Counted from the first letter of the stretch, positions 42,581 through 52,096 are shown. The stretch: 64,000 bases of DNA from Sulfuricurvum sp. (GCF_023229695.1 NZ_JALNYS010000013.1:1-64000); one strand, 5' to 3'. A program made the numbers and translations. The notes: generated by a model not told the origin, from the sequence alone.

Positions 42581-44628
42581 AACCCCCTTTTATCCCACTC
42601 CTTCTTATTCCGCTGTTTTGCTGGGCCGACGGTGCTACGACGCAGCCGTTGCAAGAGCTTATAGAGGATATGGCATCCCTCACGCAATCGGCCAAAAATC
42701 AGCGGGCAAATATCGACTATCTTCCCTATATCATGACCCTCTTTGAGGGGAATGAGCTTGCCCACGCCGGTGCCTCCTCCCTCAATGATGCCCTGACCCT
42801 TGTTGCCGGAGTCAACATCGCCAGCGACAACCTTTCCCTCTTTAATCCGGTATTTCGAGGATCCAATCCCGTCGCCTACGGCCAGAGCAAACTGATTGTT
42901 GACGGTGTCGAAGTCAACGACCTCTTTTTTGACGGATATACCGCCTATCTGAGCATGCCGATCGATATGATCAAACGGCTTGAAATCGTTCACGGTCCCG
43001 GCAGCTACAGCGACGGATACTCGGGATATGCCGGATCCATCATCGTAACCACCTACAAAGCAGAACCCTCCTCCGGCTCTCCACTGCGCTGGTTTGCTTC
43101 AGCCGGTGGCAACAGTACCCGCACTATGGGGGGATCGTATGCCCAATCGCACGGGGACCTCTCGTTTTCCGCCGATGTCTATACGGTTCGCGACAATCTC
43201 TCCCTCCCTTACGGTCCGGACGGCCTTTCAAACAATCTTTTCGGAGCGCTCAATGCCCCCCTCTCCCGATCGGGAGATGCCCCCCTTCAAACCGATGCAA
43301 CGATGCTCTCGGCATCGCTATCGAAAGGGGCTTTTTTCGCAAATGGACGATTCTCCACCTATCGGCACGGCGCGGGAGGAGGGATCAATTACGCCCTTGC
43401 AAGCGAAGGGGACCACTACAACGTCGATCAGTGGCAGCTGCACGCCGGTACCCACTATAAAGTGGGCAATTTCACCGGAAAGCTTCAGGGATCCATGATC
43501 GAAGACAGTTTTACAAGTCATGCCCTTTTAGCACCCCCGGGGCTCGTTTTCCCCTCACTGACCCCGCCGCCGACCATGGTTACCTATCCAAACGGATTTT
43601 ACGGAGTCCACGAAGCCTTTATCCGAACGTACCGTGTCAGTAACACCCTCACCGGAACCCTCTACGGCACCGACGTAACGTTCGGTATCATGAAATCGCA
43701 CAGTAGTGTTTTATCGGAAAAAACCATGACGACCAATCGCGACAGCGGAACGGGAATGAGTGATTATTCGCAAACACTCCCTTTTTTCAATCCCAACGGA
43801 TCGATCATCGATTTAAGCACCTACCTCACTTTTGAACGGGTGGTGACCCCTTCTTTGAGCACCTACGCCTCGCTGACACTTGATCGGCGCAACGGCTTGA
43901 CACCGCAACTGGACCCCCGTATCGCTGCGGTTTATACCCTCGATCCTGCAAATTTAATCAAATTCTCGATCTCACATGCCCACCGTAACCCCTCCTGGCA
44001 GGAGATGTTCACCCTAAACAACAAAGCGCGCTGGGGAAATCCCGATCTGCGGGCAGAGAGCGTCTGGGCTTTCGAGACCCAGCTCATCCACAATTTCGGA
44101 ATCGATCACACCCTCTCTTTCAATCTTTTTGACCTTCGCAATGACGACCAGATCTACCTAAAGTACAATACCTCTCTGGCGCGCTATGAGTATGTCAACG
44201 GATCGAAAAGCACCATTCAGGGGGTTGAAACCGAATGGCGCAAACGGTATAGCACCTTCTCCTTTTATGCTGCATATACCCATCTTTTAACCAAAGACGG
44301 CAACGGCATCCCCCTCTCCACTCCCCAAAATATGGCCCGAGGGTACATTAGCTACGATCTGGACACCTCTTGGTACGGTTCGCTTGCCGGACAATGGCAA
44401 AGCAATACTCCCCGATTCCAAAACGATCCGCGCGAAACGTTAAAAGAAATCAAAACGGTTGATGCCACGATCGGGTACAAACTGCCGTCCCTGCACAGTG
44501 AGATTCAATTGAGCGTAAAAAATATTTTTGATGCGTCTCAGCGCTATCCGAGCCCTGCCGGAACGTATAACGATGACTACCCGGCTCCGGGGCGTACATT
44601 TTTGGTTACCGTAAGAGGTACGTTTTGA
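42577..44628 (+). CDS. TonB-dependent outer-membrane receptor
   Basis: A 683-residue receptor. Signal peptide about 1-17; plug domain at about 50-165 (ASSLNDALTLVAGVNIASDN, KRLEIVHGPGSYSDGYSGYA); 22-strand barrel region to the end, with the C-terminal SPAGTYNDDYPAPGRTFLVT motif and terminal Phe. No extended N-terminal signalling domain is seen. The ligand is unknown. Encoded between the LuxI-like acyltransferase and a YfiR-like protein with 4-base overlaps on both sides, so the three proteins are probably made together. Confidence 0.94.
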   Translation: MKPPFIPLLLIPLFCWADGATTQPLQELIEDMASLTQSAKNQRANIDYLPYIMTLFEGNELAHAGASSLNDALTLVAGVNIASDNLSLFNPVFRGSNPVAYGQSKLIVDGVEVNDLFFDGYTAYLSMPIDMIKRLEIVHGPGSYSDGYSGYAGSIIVTTYKAEPSSGSPLRWFASAGGNSTRTMGGSYAQSHGDLSFSADVYTVRDNLSLPYGPDGLSNNLFGALNAPLSRSGDAPLQTDATMLSASLSKGAFFANGRFSTYRHGAGGGINYALASEGDHYNVDQWQLHAGTHYKVGNFTGKLQGSMIEDSFTSHALLAPPGLVFPSLTPPPTMVTYPNGFYGVHEAFIRTYRVSNTLTGTLYGTDVTFGIMKSHSSVLSEKTMTTNRDSGTGMSDYSQTLPFFNPNGSIIDLSTYLTFERVVTPSLSTYASLTLDRRNGLTPQLDPRIAAVYTLDPANLIKFSISHAHRNPSWQEMFTLNNKARWGNPDLRAESVWAFETQLIHNFGIDHTLSFNLFDLRNDDQIYLKYNTSLARYEYVNGSKSTIQGVETEWRKRYSTFSFYAAYTHLLTKDGNGIPLSTPQNMARGYISYDLDTSWYGSLAGQWQSNTPRFQNDPRETLKEIKTVDATIGYKLPSLHSEIQLSVKNIFDASQRYPSPAGTYNDDYPAPGRTFLVTVRGTF

Positions 44629-45149
44629 AACGAATCTTTATCCTTCTTATCCTAAATGCGGCCGTATGGAGTGCATCCTACGACCCTTTCCTTTTGGAAA
44701 CCCAGCTTACGCTGCTTCCCAAAATTGCTATGCTTGAAAAAAATATCGTTTTCAGCCAAAGCAATGCACCCGTCAAAATTCTGATTGCGTACGACCGTGG
44801 AGACGAAGAGGCCGCCGCAACCTGCACCAAAATTCTAAGTACCAAATTCAACGGGCGCCTCAACGCTCATCCGATTGCCCTAACCGCCCTCTCTTTTGAT
44901 AAGCTGGAGGGGACAGGAGCGTATCATTTCATCTATGCGCTGAAAGGGAACCCTTCGCAACTTAAAAAGCTCCATACGTCCGGTGCGGTTACCGCCCTTT
45001 ACGATGCGGATCAACTCAAAGAGAACGGCATCCTTCTCTCAATCCAAATGGAGCGAACCCCGATTATCCTAATCAATGCCAAAGCGCTGCGGGAAAATCG
45101 ATTTTCATTCCCGGACAGTCTCCTTGAAATCGCAAGGATAGTCCCCTAG
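44625..45149 (+). CDS. YfiR/DUF4154-like periplasmic protein
   Basis: A 174-residue protein with signal peptide at about 1-16 and the YfiR (DUF4154) pattern: an early LLPKIAMLEKNI helix, KILIAYDRGDEEAA strand, and the C-terminal ENGILLSIQMERTPIILINA followed by LLEIARIVP, which matches the family's G-G-x-I...I-N...LL-x-LA end. In YfiBNR systems YfiR binds the periplasmic part of a diguanylate cyclase and holds it off. Its gene overlaps the TonB receptor gene, and a periplasm-facing GGDEF-EAL gene is 2 kb away on the other strand. Confidence 0.75.
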   Translation: MKRIFILLILNAAVWSASYDPFLLETQLTLLPKIAMLEKNIVFSQSNAPVKILIAYDRGDEEAAATCTKILSTKFNGRLNAHPIALTALSFDKLEGTGAYHFIYALKGNPSQLKKLHTSGAVTALYDADQLKENGILLSIQMERTPIILINAKALRENRFSFPDSLLEIARIVP

Positions 45150-45160
45150 AATTTTTTCGT

Positions 45161-45955
45161 TTAACGCACCTCTTTTTGGTTAAAACGCTCCTGCAAGCGG
45201 TTAGAGATATTGATCAGCGAAAAGGTAACGATAAAGATCATTAGCCCCGGGAAAAAACTCACCCACCATGCGATATCAATCACCTCTTTTCCGCCGCTGA
45301 GGATACTTCCCCAGCTCATCGCGGGTGCGGTGATCCCCAGACCCAAAAAAGAGAGCCCCGATTCCGCCAAAATCGCCCCCCCGACTCCGAACGTAAAACT
45401 CACCAACGTAATCGGACCCAATAAAGGGGCATAGTATTTCAGGATGATTTTCAACGTCGGTACCCGGGCAATATGGAGGATCCGGATATAAGGTTTGGCG
45501 CTAACGGCAAAGCTCTCCGAACGTATCAGGCGTGCCGTCCCCATCCACCCTGTTAGTGAAATAATCAAAATCAATACCCAAATCGATGCGTTTACGTAAC
45601 TCACCAAGGTTAAAAGCAAAAAGAGGGTAGGAAACGTTAAAAAAAGATCTACAACGACGATAAAAAGCTTATCGTATCCGCCGCGCAGCAATGCCGCACT
45701 CACACCGTAGAGCAATCCGATCAACGTCGCTATCAGTGCACTGGTAAATCCTATCATCAGCGAGACCTGTCCGCCGGCCATCAAGCGGGCGAAAAGGTCT
45801 CGTCCCAGCCGATCGGTACCGAACCAGTGAGACGGCGAAGGGGGAAGTAAAATAGCATGCGTATCCAAATATAACGGATCGATCGTGTGGATCAAGGGGA
45901 GCAAAAACGAAAAGAGAATCACCCCTATCAGCGAGGCAACACTAACATAGAGCAT
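45161..45955 (-). CDS. DppC/OppC-type ABC transporter permease
   Basis: A 264-residue inner-membrane permease. N-terminal helix MLYVSVASLIGVILFSFLLP, then the family stretch HWFGTDRLGRDLFARLMAGG (present in peptide/nickel permeases), five further helices and the EAA-type loop GGAILAESGLSFLGLGITAP. It would work with a second permease, an ATPase and a binding protein, none of which is next to it. It overlaps the flgK stop by one base (TGATG) and thus rides on the flagellar operon. Confidence 0.92.
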   Translation of the reverse strand: MLYVSVASLIGVILFSFLLPLIHTIDPLYLDTHAILLPPSPSHWFGTDRLGRDLFARLMAGGQVSLMIGFTSALIATLIGLLYGVSAALLRGGYDKLFIVVVDLFLTFPTLFLLLTLVSYVNASIWVLILIISLTGWMGTARLIRSESFAVSAKPYIRILHIARVPTLKIILKYYAPLLGPITLVSFTFGVGGAILAESGLSFLGLGITAPAMSWGSILSGGKEVIDIAWWVSFFPGLMIFIVTFSLINISNRLQERFNQKEVR

Positions 45956-47826
45956 CAGCTTTTAATCCCTAAAAGGGTCGTCATCATCTGATCGATCGTC
46001 GTAATCACCTTGGCAGCAGCGCCGTAAGAGGTTTGGTAGCGAATCAAATTGGCCATCTCTTCGTCCAATGCCACTTTTCCGATGGAGTCTTGCTCCTGCT
46101 TAATCGCATTAAACTGTGCGGTTACCGATTGGTTGTTCTGAATAACGGAGTTGGTTTTTGTTCCGACTTTGGTGACAAGCGAATCAAAATAACCGTAGAC
46201 GGTCTCATTGGAATGGAGAGAACCGTTCACAAAATCAATTTTCGTGAACTGCAACTCCCCCATATCCATGGCCATTTGGTTATCGCCGTTGACCGGTGGT
46301 TTAGACCCTTTAATCAACGTCGGATCGCTTCGCAACGTACTATTAAGCGCTATGGACTGTGCGTCATTTCCGTCAAAAAAACGGCTCATTCCGGTCACAC
46401 CGGCAAAATTGGTCCCTCTATCCTCTAGGGCAAACGTAACCCCCTCAGACGCGAAACTCTTTGAAACATCCAGACTTAACGTTTTGGAAGAGGGGATATA
46501 GACGCTGTTGATCATATTCGCTATATCGTTGAGTCCGTTGTAATCGTTATTGTCGTCTTTCATCGCTTTGAGCTGCTCAACAATGCTGTTGCGGGTAATC
46601 CCGTCCGAAAGAAGATTGGTTGCGGAGGCATTGTCCATTACCGTAGCGGCATTCATCGTAATCGAGCGTCTCGCTATCTCTTTTCCGTTAATGTCATACG
46701 CTACGACGTCAAACGTACCCGCTTTAAAATTCTCTCCGCTGCTTAGCAAAGGTTGCGCGTCACTAAAAGACAACGGATTGGAGTTCATCGTATCGGTCGC
46801 ACTCTGCGCATACAGGTTATTGGTCGATTGGATCAACCCTTTTGCGAAAGTATCCAGATTATTGAGCGTCTCTTGCAAAAAACCGTTTTCAAAATTTCCG
46901 GCCGAATCGATTTTAGAACCTCTCAGTTCCAATAACGCGCCGATTTTTCCCCCCGTAACACTGGAGGTAAAAGGGATTTTAACCCCATCCTGACGTTCGT
47001 AATACAAATCATTGTAGCCGTTTTTATTTCCCGTTGCATCCATACCGATCGGATGGAAACTCGTCCCGTCAATAATGTTAAATCCTCCGACATTCACCGT
47101 ATAATTACCCTTATCGGTCGTAATATTGGTGTCAACCGGGGCATTTGCCTGCAATTTATCGGCGAAAGCTTTGGAACCGATCAATTTTGACATCGTCATT
47201 TCCAACTGATTGCGTTGATCACGCAAATCGTTCGCATTACTTGTACCGGACGATTCTGCCTGATAGATTGATTTATTCAGCCCCGCAATCTGTTCGCCGA
47301 TCCGGTTCACTTCGTTTACGTCAACCGCAATCTGATCGTTCAAAGAACTTTGCAGCGCTGTAATTTGGGTACGGGTCTGACCGATATGACCGGCAAGGGT
47401 CTGAGCTTGTTCGGCTAACGCAACTTTCACCGCCGTATTGGAGGGATTGCTCGCAAGGGTTTGCCACCCATCAAAATAGTTTTGCAAATCGTTTTTGATA
47501 CCGGTGCCGTCCACTTCCGGAAAATAGGTGGAGAGTTCTTCAAGATTTTTTTTCAACGTGTCGGAATACTCTTTGTTCTGCGCGGCAGAGGTATAACGAT
47601 CGTTCACAAATTTGTCGAAAACACGTACGATTTCGGTAATCTGCGTCCCGCTTCCGCGCTGCCCGGGATCAACCCCCAAAGGGTAAGCGGCAGCCGTCAC
47701 GACGCGCTGTCGGGTATACCCTTCGGTTTCCGCATTGGAAATATTATGTCCCGTCGTATCAATACCGACTTGTGCGGCATTTAAACCGCTGTACCCGATA
47801 TGGAGTGCATTAAAAATCGATGCCAT
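45955..47826 (-). CDS. flgK: Flagellar hook-associated protein 1
   Basis: FlgK, 623 residues from ATG 47826, which starts MASIFNALHIGYSGLNAAQV; the frame is open to 47937 but that part runs into flgN. The N-terminal D0 helix with ISNAETEGYTRQRVV and the C-terminal helix with DEEMANLIRYQTSYGAAAKV, ending TTLLGIKS, are the axial-protein signatures. It joins hook and filament. flgN, encoding its chaperone, is directly upstream. Confidence 0.96.
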   Translation of the reverse strand: MASIFNALHIGYSGLNAAQVGIDTTGHNISNAETEGYTRQRVVTAAAYPLGVDPGQRGSGTQITEIVRVFDKFVNDRYTSAAQNKEYSDTLKKNLEELSTYFPEVDGTGIKNDLQNYFDGWQTLASNPSNTAVKVALAEQAQTLAGHIGQTRTQITALQSSLNDQIAVDVNEVNRIGEQIAGLNKSIYQAESSGTSNANDLRDQRNQLEMTMSKLIGSKAFADKLQANAPVDTNITTDKGNYTVNVGGFNIIDGTSFHPIGMDATGNKNGYNDLYYERQDGVKIPFTSSVTGGKIGALLELRGSKIDSAGNFENGFLQETLNNLDTFAKGLIQSTNNLYAQSATDTMNSNPLSFSDAQPLLSSGENFKAGTFDVVAYDINGKEIARRSITMNAATVMDNASATNLLSDGITRNSIVEQLKAMKDDNNDYNGLNDIANMINSVYIPSSKTLSLDVSKSFASEGVTFALEDRGTNFAGVTGMSRFFDGNDAQSIALNSTLRSDPTLIKGSKPPVNGDNQMAMDMGELQFTKIDFVNGSLHSNETVYGYFDSLVTKVGTKTNSVIQNNQSVTAQFNAIKQEQDSIGKVALDEEMANLIRYQTSYGAAAKVITTIDQMMTTLLGIKS

Positions 47827-47827
47827 G

Positions 47828-48259
47828 TTATGCTCGCACTTCCAAAAATGAGGCGGATGACGATGCCACTTTTTGATAACCCTGCATTTGTGTCGGTACG
47901 ATACGTTCCAAGAGGGTATTATAAAACGATCCGACACTCAGAACCATTTTGGCGTATTGCTGGTTCACTTCACGGAGGATCGAGAGATGGGTTTTAAGGC
48001 TGTCTAGCTGTTGATGTTGTTCACTGTCTAAAAGTTCGGAAAGGCTTTTGTCACTGTTGGAGGTCATCAGTTTTGAAATCTCATGATCGATCATCGCTTT
48101 TTTTTGTTCAAAACTTTTAATTTTTTCCTCTTTGATGGAAAGACGATCGAACTGTGAGTTGTGTTTTGCCTCTTTTATGTCTTCGATGTCTTCGCGCGAT
48201 AAAGAGATCAGTATATCAAGATCTTTGATAGCGCTTTGCAATTGATAGGACAACATCAT
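47828..48259 (-). CDS. FlgN-like flagellar chaperone
   Basis: A 143-residue almost entirely helical protein (for example LQSAIKDLDILISLSREDIE) in the position of FlgN, one base before flgK and after flgM. FlgN chaperones FlgK and FlgL before export. Assignment rests on size, helical heptads, the C-terminal region GSFYNTLLERIVP and gene order; sequence conservation in this family is low. A second ATG follows the first at once (MM). Confidence 0.78.
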   Translation of the reverse strand: MMLSYQLQSAIKDLDILISLSREDIEDIKEAKHNSQFDRLSIKEEKIKSFEQKKAMIDHEISKLMTSNSDKSLSELLDSEQHQQLDSLKTHLSILREVNQQYAKMVLSVGSFYNTLLERIVPTQMQGYQKVASSSASFLEVRA

Positions 48260-48275
48260 AAACTCCTGCTAAATT

Positions 48276-48482
48276 TTACGTCAGCTCCTGCGCAATACGC
48301 TTGGCCAACGATTCAATATCGACACGGTATTCCCCTTTTTCGAAAGACGCTTTCAGCTCTTCGATTCGGCTTGTGTCACCTTGTTTCATTATCGGTTGAG
48401 CAGCTTTATTCTGCTCTTTATTTTTGATTGAAACTTCTTGATATACCCCTCTGGAAAGGGGATTGTTCACACTTGCGATCAT
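48276..48482 (-). CDS. flgM: Anti-sigma-28 factor FlgM
   Basis: A 68-residue protein with the FlgM C-terminal pattern TSRIEELKASFEKGEYRVDI followed by ESLAKRIAQELT. It binds sigma-28 (FliA) and is exported when the hook is complete. It is shorter than enterobacterial FlgM, as usual in Campylobacterota. Located between flgJ and flgN. Confidence 0.88.
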   Translation of the reverse strand: MIASVNNPLSRGVYQEVSIKNKEQNKAAQPIMKQGDTSRIEELKASFEKGEYRVDIESLAKRIAQELT

Positions 48483-48544
48483 GGTGAATCCTTATTATCC
48501 GCTTATGATGTCTAGTAACCATATCGGCAAAAACTCCCATAAAT

Positions 48545-48832
48545 TTAACGTTCTATCCCTTTTTGGCTCAGGTTTTCAAAGAGCATTTGTGAAAATCCGA
48601 ACCCCCCCGCACTGGCGTTGGAAAGCTCTTCACGATACATGGATTTGAAAATCTTATCTCCCGGATCGTTCACGCTGCTAAAAAGATTTTTTTCCTCTTT
48701 CATCGCTTCATCCAGCATCATCTTGACGATAATCGCTTCAAACTGATCGGTTTTTTCACGAAGCGCTTTATCTCCCTCTTTGGCTCCGACAGTCGGAACA
48801 CTCTTTTGATACGGTACGTTTGATATCTCCAT
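48545..48832 (-). CDS. flgJ: FlgJ-like rod-binding protein
   Basis: A 95-residue protein matching only the rod-binding part of FlgJ: EKTDQFEAIIVKMMLDEAMK and KIFKSMYREELSNASAGGFG. The muramidase half present in enterobacterial FlgJ is absent, which is normal in this group. It overlaps the flgI stop by one base and caps rod assembly. Confidence 0.9.
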   Translation of the reverse strand: MEISNVPYQKSVPTVGAKEGDKALREKTDQFEAIIVKMMLDEAMKEEKNLFSSVNDPGDKIFKSMYREELSNASAGGFGFSQMLFENLSQKGIER

Positions 48833-49878
48833 CAGATTACCTCCAAATCAACTGCAATGGCTCCGGCACTTTTCATCGCTTGCAAAATCGAAATCATCTC
48901 TTTTGGGGTGGCCCCGAGTTTTTGCAAAGAACGGGCGATATTGGCCACCGTTGTCGTCCCTTTTTCAGTGTAGACCTCGTTTTCATTGAGGCCGATGACA
49001 AGGCTTTTGTCCATCGTCACACTTCCTGAGGGTTTGGCAACCGTATCTTGTGCCAGGATTTTCACGGTGATATCCCCTTGGGTGATCACCACCGGCTTCA
49101 CCTCTATATCTACACCAGCAATTATAGTTCCAGTTCGCTCATTGATAACGATTTTTGACTCCTGGACATAATTGATATCCAGATTTTGCACCTCAGCCAA
49201 AAATTCGACCATCGTTTTATTTTTCGGAAGTTTCAAACTGATTGTTCTGGGATCGATTGCGGTTGCGACGGGAGCGTTATAGCGGCTATTGATCACTTTT
49301 TGGACAGCTATGGCATTGTTAAAATTAGAGGATTTCAGAGATAGGGTCGCATTCTCCTGATGAATCATATCCTGGAGAATTTCACGTTCAACCAATCCCC
49401 CCCCATACACCATTCCGGCAGTTGAATGGGACTCCGCACCGGCCCCTTTTTCATTTTTGCCGCCGATACTGACCGGCCCCTGCGCCAATGCGTAAATTTT
49501 ACCGTCCACCCCTTTAAGCGGTGTCATCAGAAGGGTCCCCCCCTCCAGCGATTTCGCATCGCCGATCGACGAAACGGTTACGTCAAAAGCGTCCCCCTGA
49601 CGGGCAAACGGGGCAAATTTCGCCGTTACCACGACGGCCGCAACGTTTTTGGATTTTATATCCACGGGATTCATATCGATATTCATCGCTTTGAGCATAT
49701 TGGCAATCGACTGAAGGGTAAATTTAGAGGTGGTGCCGTCCCCGGTTTTTTTCAAACCGACCACCAGTGAATAGCCGATAATCTGATTGTCACGCACACC
49801 GACGATATTGGCAACATCGCTTACGCGGGTGGCCCATACGCTGCAAAACAGTACGAAAAGCAGTAAAAATATTCTCAT
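48832..49878 (-). CDS. flgI: Flagellar P-ring protein
   Basis: FlgI, 348 residues from ATG 49878 (start MRIFLLLFVLFCSVW-ATRV with AAAGGA ahead); earlier in-frame ATGs at 49908 and 49884 lack a signal-peptide start. Signal peptide cleaved after about residue 16. Family stretches include VGVRDNQIIGYSLVVGLKKT, TLLMTPLKGVDGKIYALAQG and SLQKLGATPKEMISILQAMK. It forms the ring in the peptidoglycan layer. Confidence 0.97.
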   Translation of the reverse strand: MRIFLLLFVLFCSVWATRVSDVANIVGVRDNQIIGYSLVVGLKKTGDGTTSKFTLQSIANMLKAMNIDMNPVDIKSKNVAAVVVTAKFAPFARQGDAFDVTVSSIGDAKSLEGGTLLMTPLKGVDGKIYALAQGPVSIGGKNEKGAGAESHSTAGMVYGGGLVEREILQDMIHQENATLSLKSSNFNNAIAVQKVINSRYNAPVATAIDPRTISLKLPKNKTMVEFLAEVQNLDINYVQESKIVINERTGTIIAGVDIEVKPVVITQGDITVKILAQDTVAKPSGSVTMDKSLVIGLNENEVYTEKGTTTVANIARSLQKLGATPKEMISILQAMKSAGAIAVDLEVI

Positions 49879-49920
49879 GTTCATCCTTTGTTCAACAAAG
49901 GAGAGCAAAGAGTATTCCAG

Positions 49921-50508
49921 TTATGCGTAGTAAGTGAGAGACGTTTTCCCGAATTTTTTGGTTTTGATCCGATGAAATACCCCGATCGTTTCAGGGAGTT
50001 CCAAAGTGCTCATGTGTTCAATCGTCACCAATGTTACGAGCGACTGGGGAAAAGAGGCGATCAACCGAATCATTTTATCGTAAATCTCTTCCATCCCCTC
50101 CCGATACGCAAACGGAGGATCCACATACAAAAAGGCACTCTCACCGAGGGATTCAAGCCGTTTTTTGACGTGTACGATATTCGTAAAACTGTCCCCTTCG
50201 ATCACTTCGCAGGCATTCGGATCGGTTTGCGCGATATTGGCACGCAATGCTTTGATCGCATCGCGGTCTTTCTCCATAAAAATGATTTTTTTAGCACCGC
50301 GACTAAGCGCTTCGAGTCCGATCGAACCGCTCCCGGAGAACACCTCGACTACGACCGAATCGATCACGTCAAACTGTATCGTATTAAAAAACGACTCTAC
50401 GACAATCGCTTTAGAACTGCGTGTCGTCTCTTTGGAGGGGAGAAAGAGGGTTTTGCCTTTAAACCGCCCCGCGATAATTTTTTTCGTCAGTATCTCATTA
50501 TTTTTCAT
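49921..50508 (-). CDS. rsmD: 16S rRNA (guanine-N2)-methyltransferase RsmD-like
   Basis: A 195-residue methyltransferase. SAM-binding motif VVEVFSGSGSIGLEALSRGA and catalytic DPPF in FLYVDPPFAYREGMEEIY; the N-terminal IIAGRFKGKTLFLPSKETTR matches RsmD. It methylates G966 of 16S rRNA. It overlaps the upstream hypothetical gene by 11 bases. Located upstream of the flagellar genes on the same strand. Confidence 0.92.
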   Translation of the reverse strand: MKNNEILTKKIIAGRFKGKTLFLPSKETTRSSKAIVVESFFNTIQFDVIDSVVVEVFSGSGSIGLEALSRGAKKIIFMEKDRDAIKALRANIAQTDPNACEVIEGDSFTNIVHVKKRLESLGESAFLYVDPPFAYREGMEEIYDKMIRLIASFPQSLVTLVTIEHMSTLELPETIGVFHRIKTKKFGKTSLTYYA

Positions 50509-50887
50509 AAAATGCCCGTATTGCCTTTACTATATTCGCCTGATATTCACGGGTCAGTTTCTCAATATGGTGTTCCAATATCTCAAAACTGACCGGTGTT
50601 TCTCCCACTTCATCGGATTGTTCGGGTAGAGTTTTTACCGCCGGAACTGCCTTGAGCTCACCGATCCTATGGGTCAGTGCATGGAAAAGTTCTGCTTTGG
50701 AAAAAGGTTTGATCAAATCGGCTCCGGCATACGATCCGATAACAAAAGTCGGATGGTCAAGATCACGGATGTTTTTGTCTCGGATGACAAGGTCACAATG
50801 ACGCAGTGAGGTTAAATGTCCTCTTAAAAAAAGTTCCAGTGAACGCTGCAACAATGGGGATTCGCACTGCACCGATACTTTCATCAT
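50498..50887 (-). CDS. Conserved hypothetical protein, 129 residues
   Basis: Not recognised. An N-terminal alpha/beta part (VSVQCESPLLQRSLELFLRG, DHPTFVIGSYAGADLIKPFS) looks like a degenerate receiver-type or Rossmann-like fold. The C-terminal EILEHHIEKLTREYQANIVK has a helix that could resemble a Fis-type DNA-binding end. No phospho-acceptor Asp is obvious. GGAGAGGAG lies ahead of ATG, and it overlaps rsmD by 11 bases. Confidence 0.6.
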   Translation of the reverse strand: MMKVSVQCESPLLQRSLELFLRGHLTSLRHCDLVIRDKNIRDLDHPTFVIGSYAGADLIKPFSKAELFHALTHRIGELKAVPAVKTLPEQSDEVGETPVSFEILEHHIEKLTREYQANIVKAIRAFYEK

Positions 50888-51001
50888 TCTCCTCTCCTAC
50901 TCGCTATTGGATTGTCGTCTATCTCTGCCACACCGTCAAACCGTGGAAAAAATTACCGTATTTTAACATAGATTCGTATCCGAACCCTATTCGCTTCAAA
51001 A

Positions 51002-52096
51002 TCATTCTCCCGGCAATTTGATACGAAAGAGGGTCTCCTCCCCTTCACTGCTGACCTCCAGTAGGCCATGACAGTGTTCTTCGATAATCATTTTACTCAT
51101 ATACAGCCCCAAACCGGTCCCCTCTTTGTTGTTTTTCGTCGTAAAATAGGGGGTAAACAGTTTATTCATCAAATCCGGCGAAATCCCCCCTGCATTATCA
51201 TGAACCGCAATCGTTCCGTAACCCTCATCCCAAGCGATACGGATGGTGATTTGAGAGAGTCTGAGCGGATTTTCCCGGGCGGCATCCAGGGAATTTTTGA
51301 GCAATGTGATTAAAACCTGCAGCACCTCGTTGTAAAAGGTAATCAGTGTGATCTCATCATCGATGATTAATTTCACTTCGATATTATTGTTTTTAAACGT
51401 ATGGTCCAGCAGATGAATGGCCTGTTCTGCCAACAAAGAAAGGATAACCGGTTCTTTTTCTTTATTGGGATTCGATAAATCTCTGTAATCCGAAATAGTT
51501 TGTGACAGATGGACACATTGTTGCTCGATCTTGATCAGATTGTCAATCAAAAAAGGGTCCCCTTCCTCTTTCATCAACTCTTTTAGCCGTATCTGTGCCG
51601 CGATGGCGTTTATGATGGCCAACGGCTGACGCCATTGATGGGCTATCATCGAGATCATCTCTCCCAGCTGCGCTTGTCGTGCCTGCATTTTAAAGAGCTT
51701 TTCTTGTTCCACTCTTTCGGTAATGTCACGTGCGATCAGGATCAGTTTATCGCTATCGGTACCGAAAGCCGACAAGGTCATTTCCAGAATTTTCGTTTTA
51801 TGATGTCGTTTCTCTAAAACGAAAGAGCACTCCATCATTGTCGTATTCCCCTCCGATGCGGACAAAAGATAATGGGAAAAAGGGTTTCCTCTGCATTCAA
51901 AATGGTAGACCGGATTTAAAATATCGCTCCCGATGAATTCCTCTTTGGTCGTCTCAAACAACCGGACTGCCATCTCGTTGCAGTCAACAATCCTGTTGTT
52001 TTCCAAAATAATGATCGATTCACGTACAGAAGAAAAAATCGTCCGATAAAGCTGCTCCTCCTTACGGTAGGGGTCATCAGAGGGGAGTTTGAACAA
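51002..52096 (-). CDS. Cytoplasmic PAS-histidine kinase
   Basis: A 364-residue soluble kinase with no membrane helices. PAS domain at about 18-130 (SVRESIIILENNRIVDCNEM), HisKA-type helix with GEMISMIAHQWRQPLAIINA holding the phospho-His at about 154, HATPase at about 240-360 (NNKEGTGLGLYMSKMIIEEH). The MIAHQWRQPL motif is shared with the 1921-residue protein next door and the PhnD-type kinase, so the three kinase cores are related. No cognate receiver is fused. Confidence 0.92.
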   Translation of the reverse strand: MFKLPSDDPYRKEEQLYRTIFSSVRESIIILENNRIVDCNEMAVRLFETTKEEFIGSDILNPVYHFECRGNPFSHYLLSASEGNTTMMECSFVLEKRHHKTKILEMTLSAFGTDSDKLILIARDITERVEQEKLFKMQARQAQLGEMISMIAHQWRQPLAIINAIAAQIRLKELMKEEGDPFLIDNLIKIEQQCVHLSQTISDYRDLSNPNKEKEPVILSLLAEQAIHLLDHTFKNNNIEVKLIIDDEITLITFYNEVLQVLITLLKNSLDAARENPLRLSQITIRIAWDEGYGTIAVHDNAGGISPDLMNKLFTPYFTTKNNKEGTGLGLYMSKMIIEEHCHGLLEVSSEGEETLFRIKLPGE

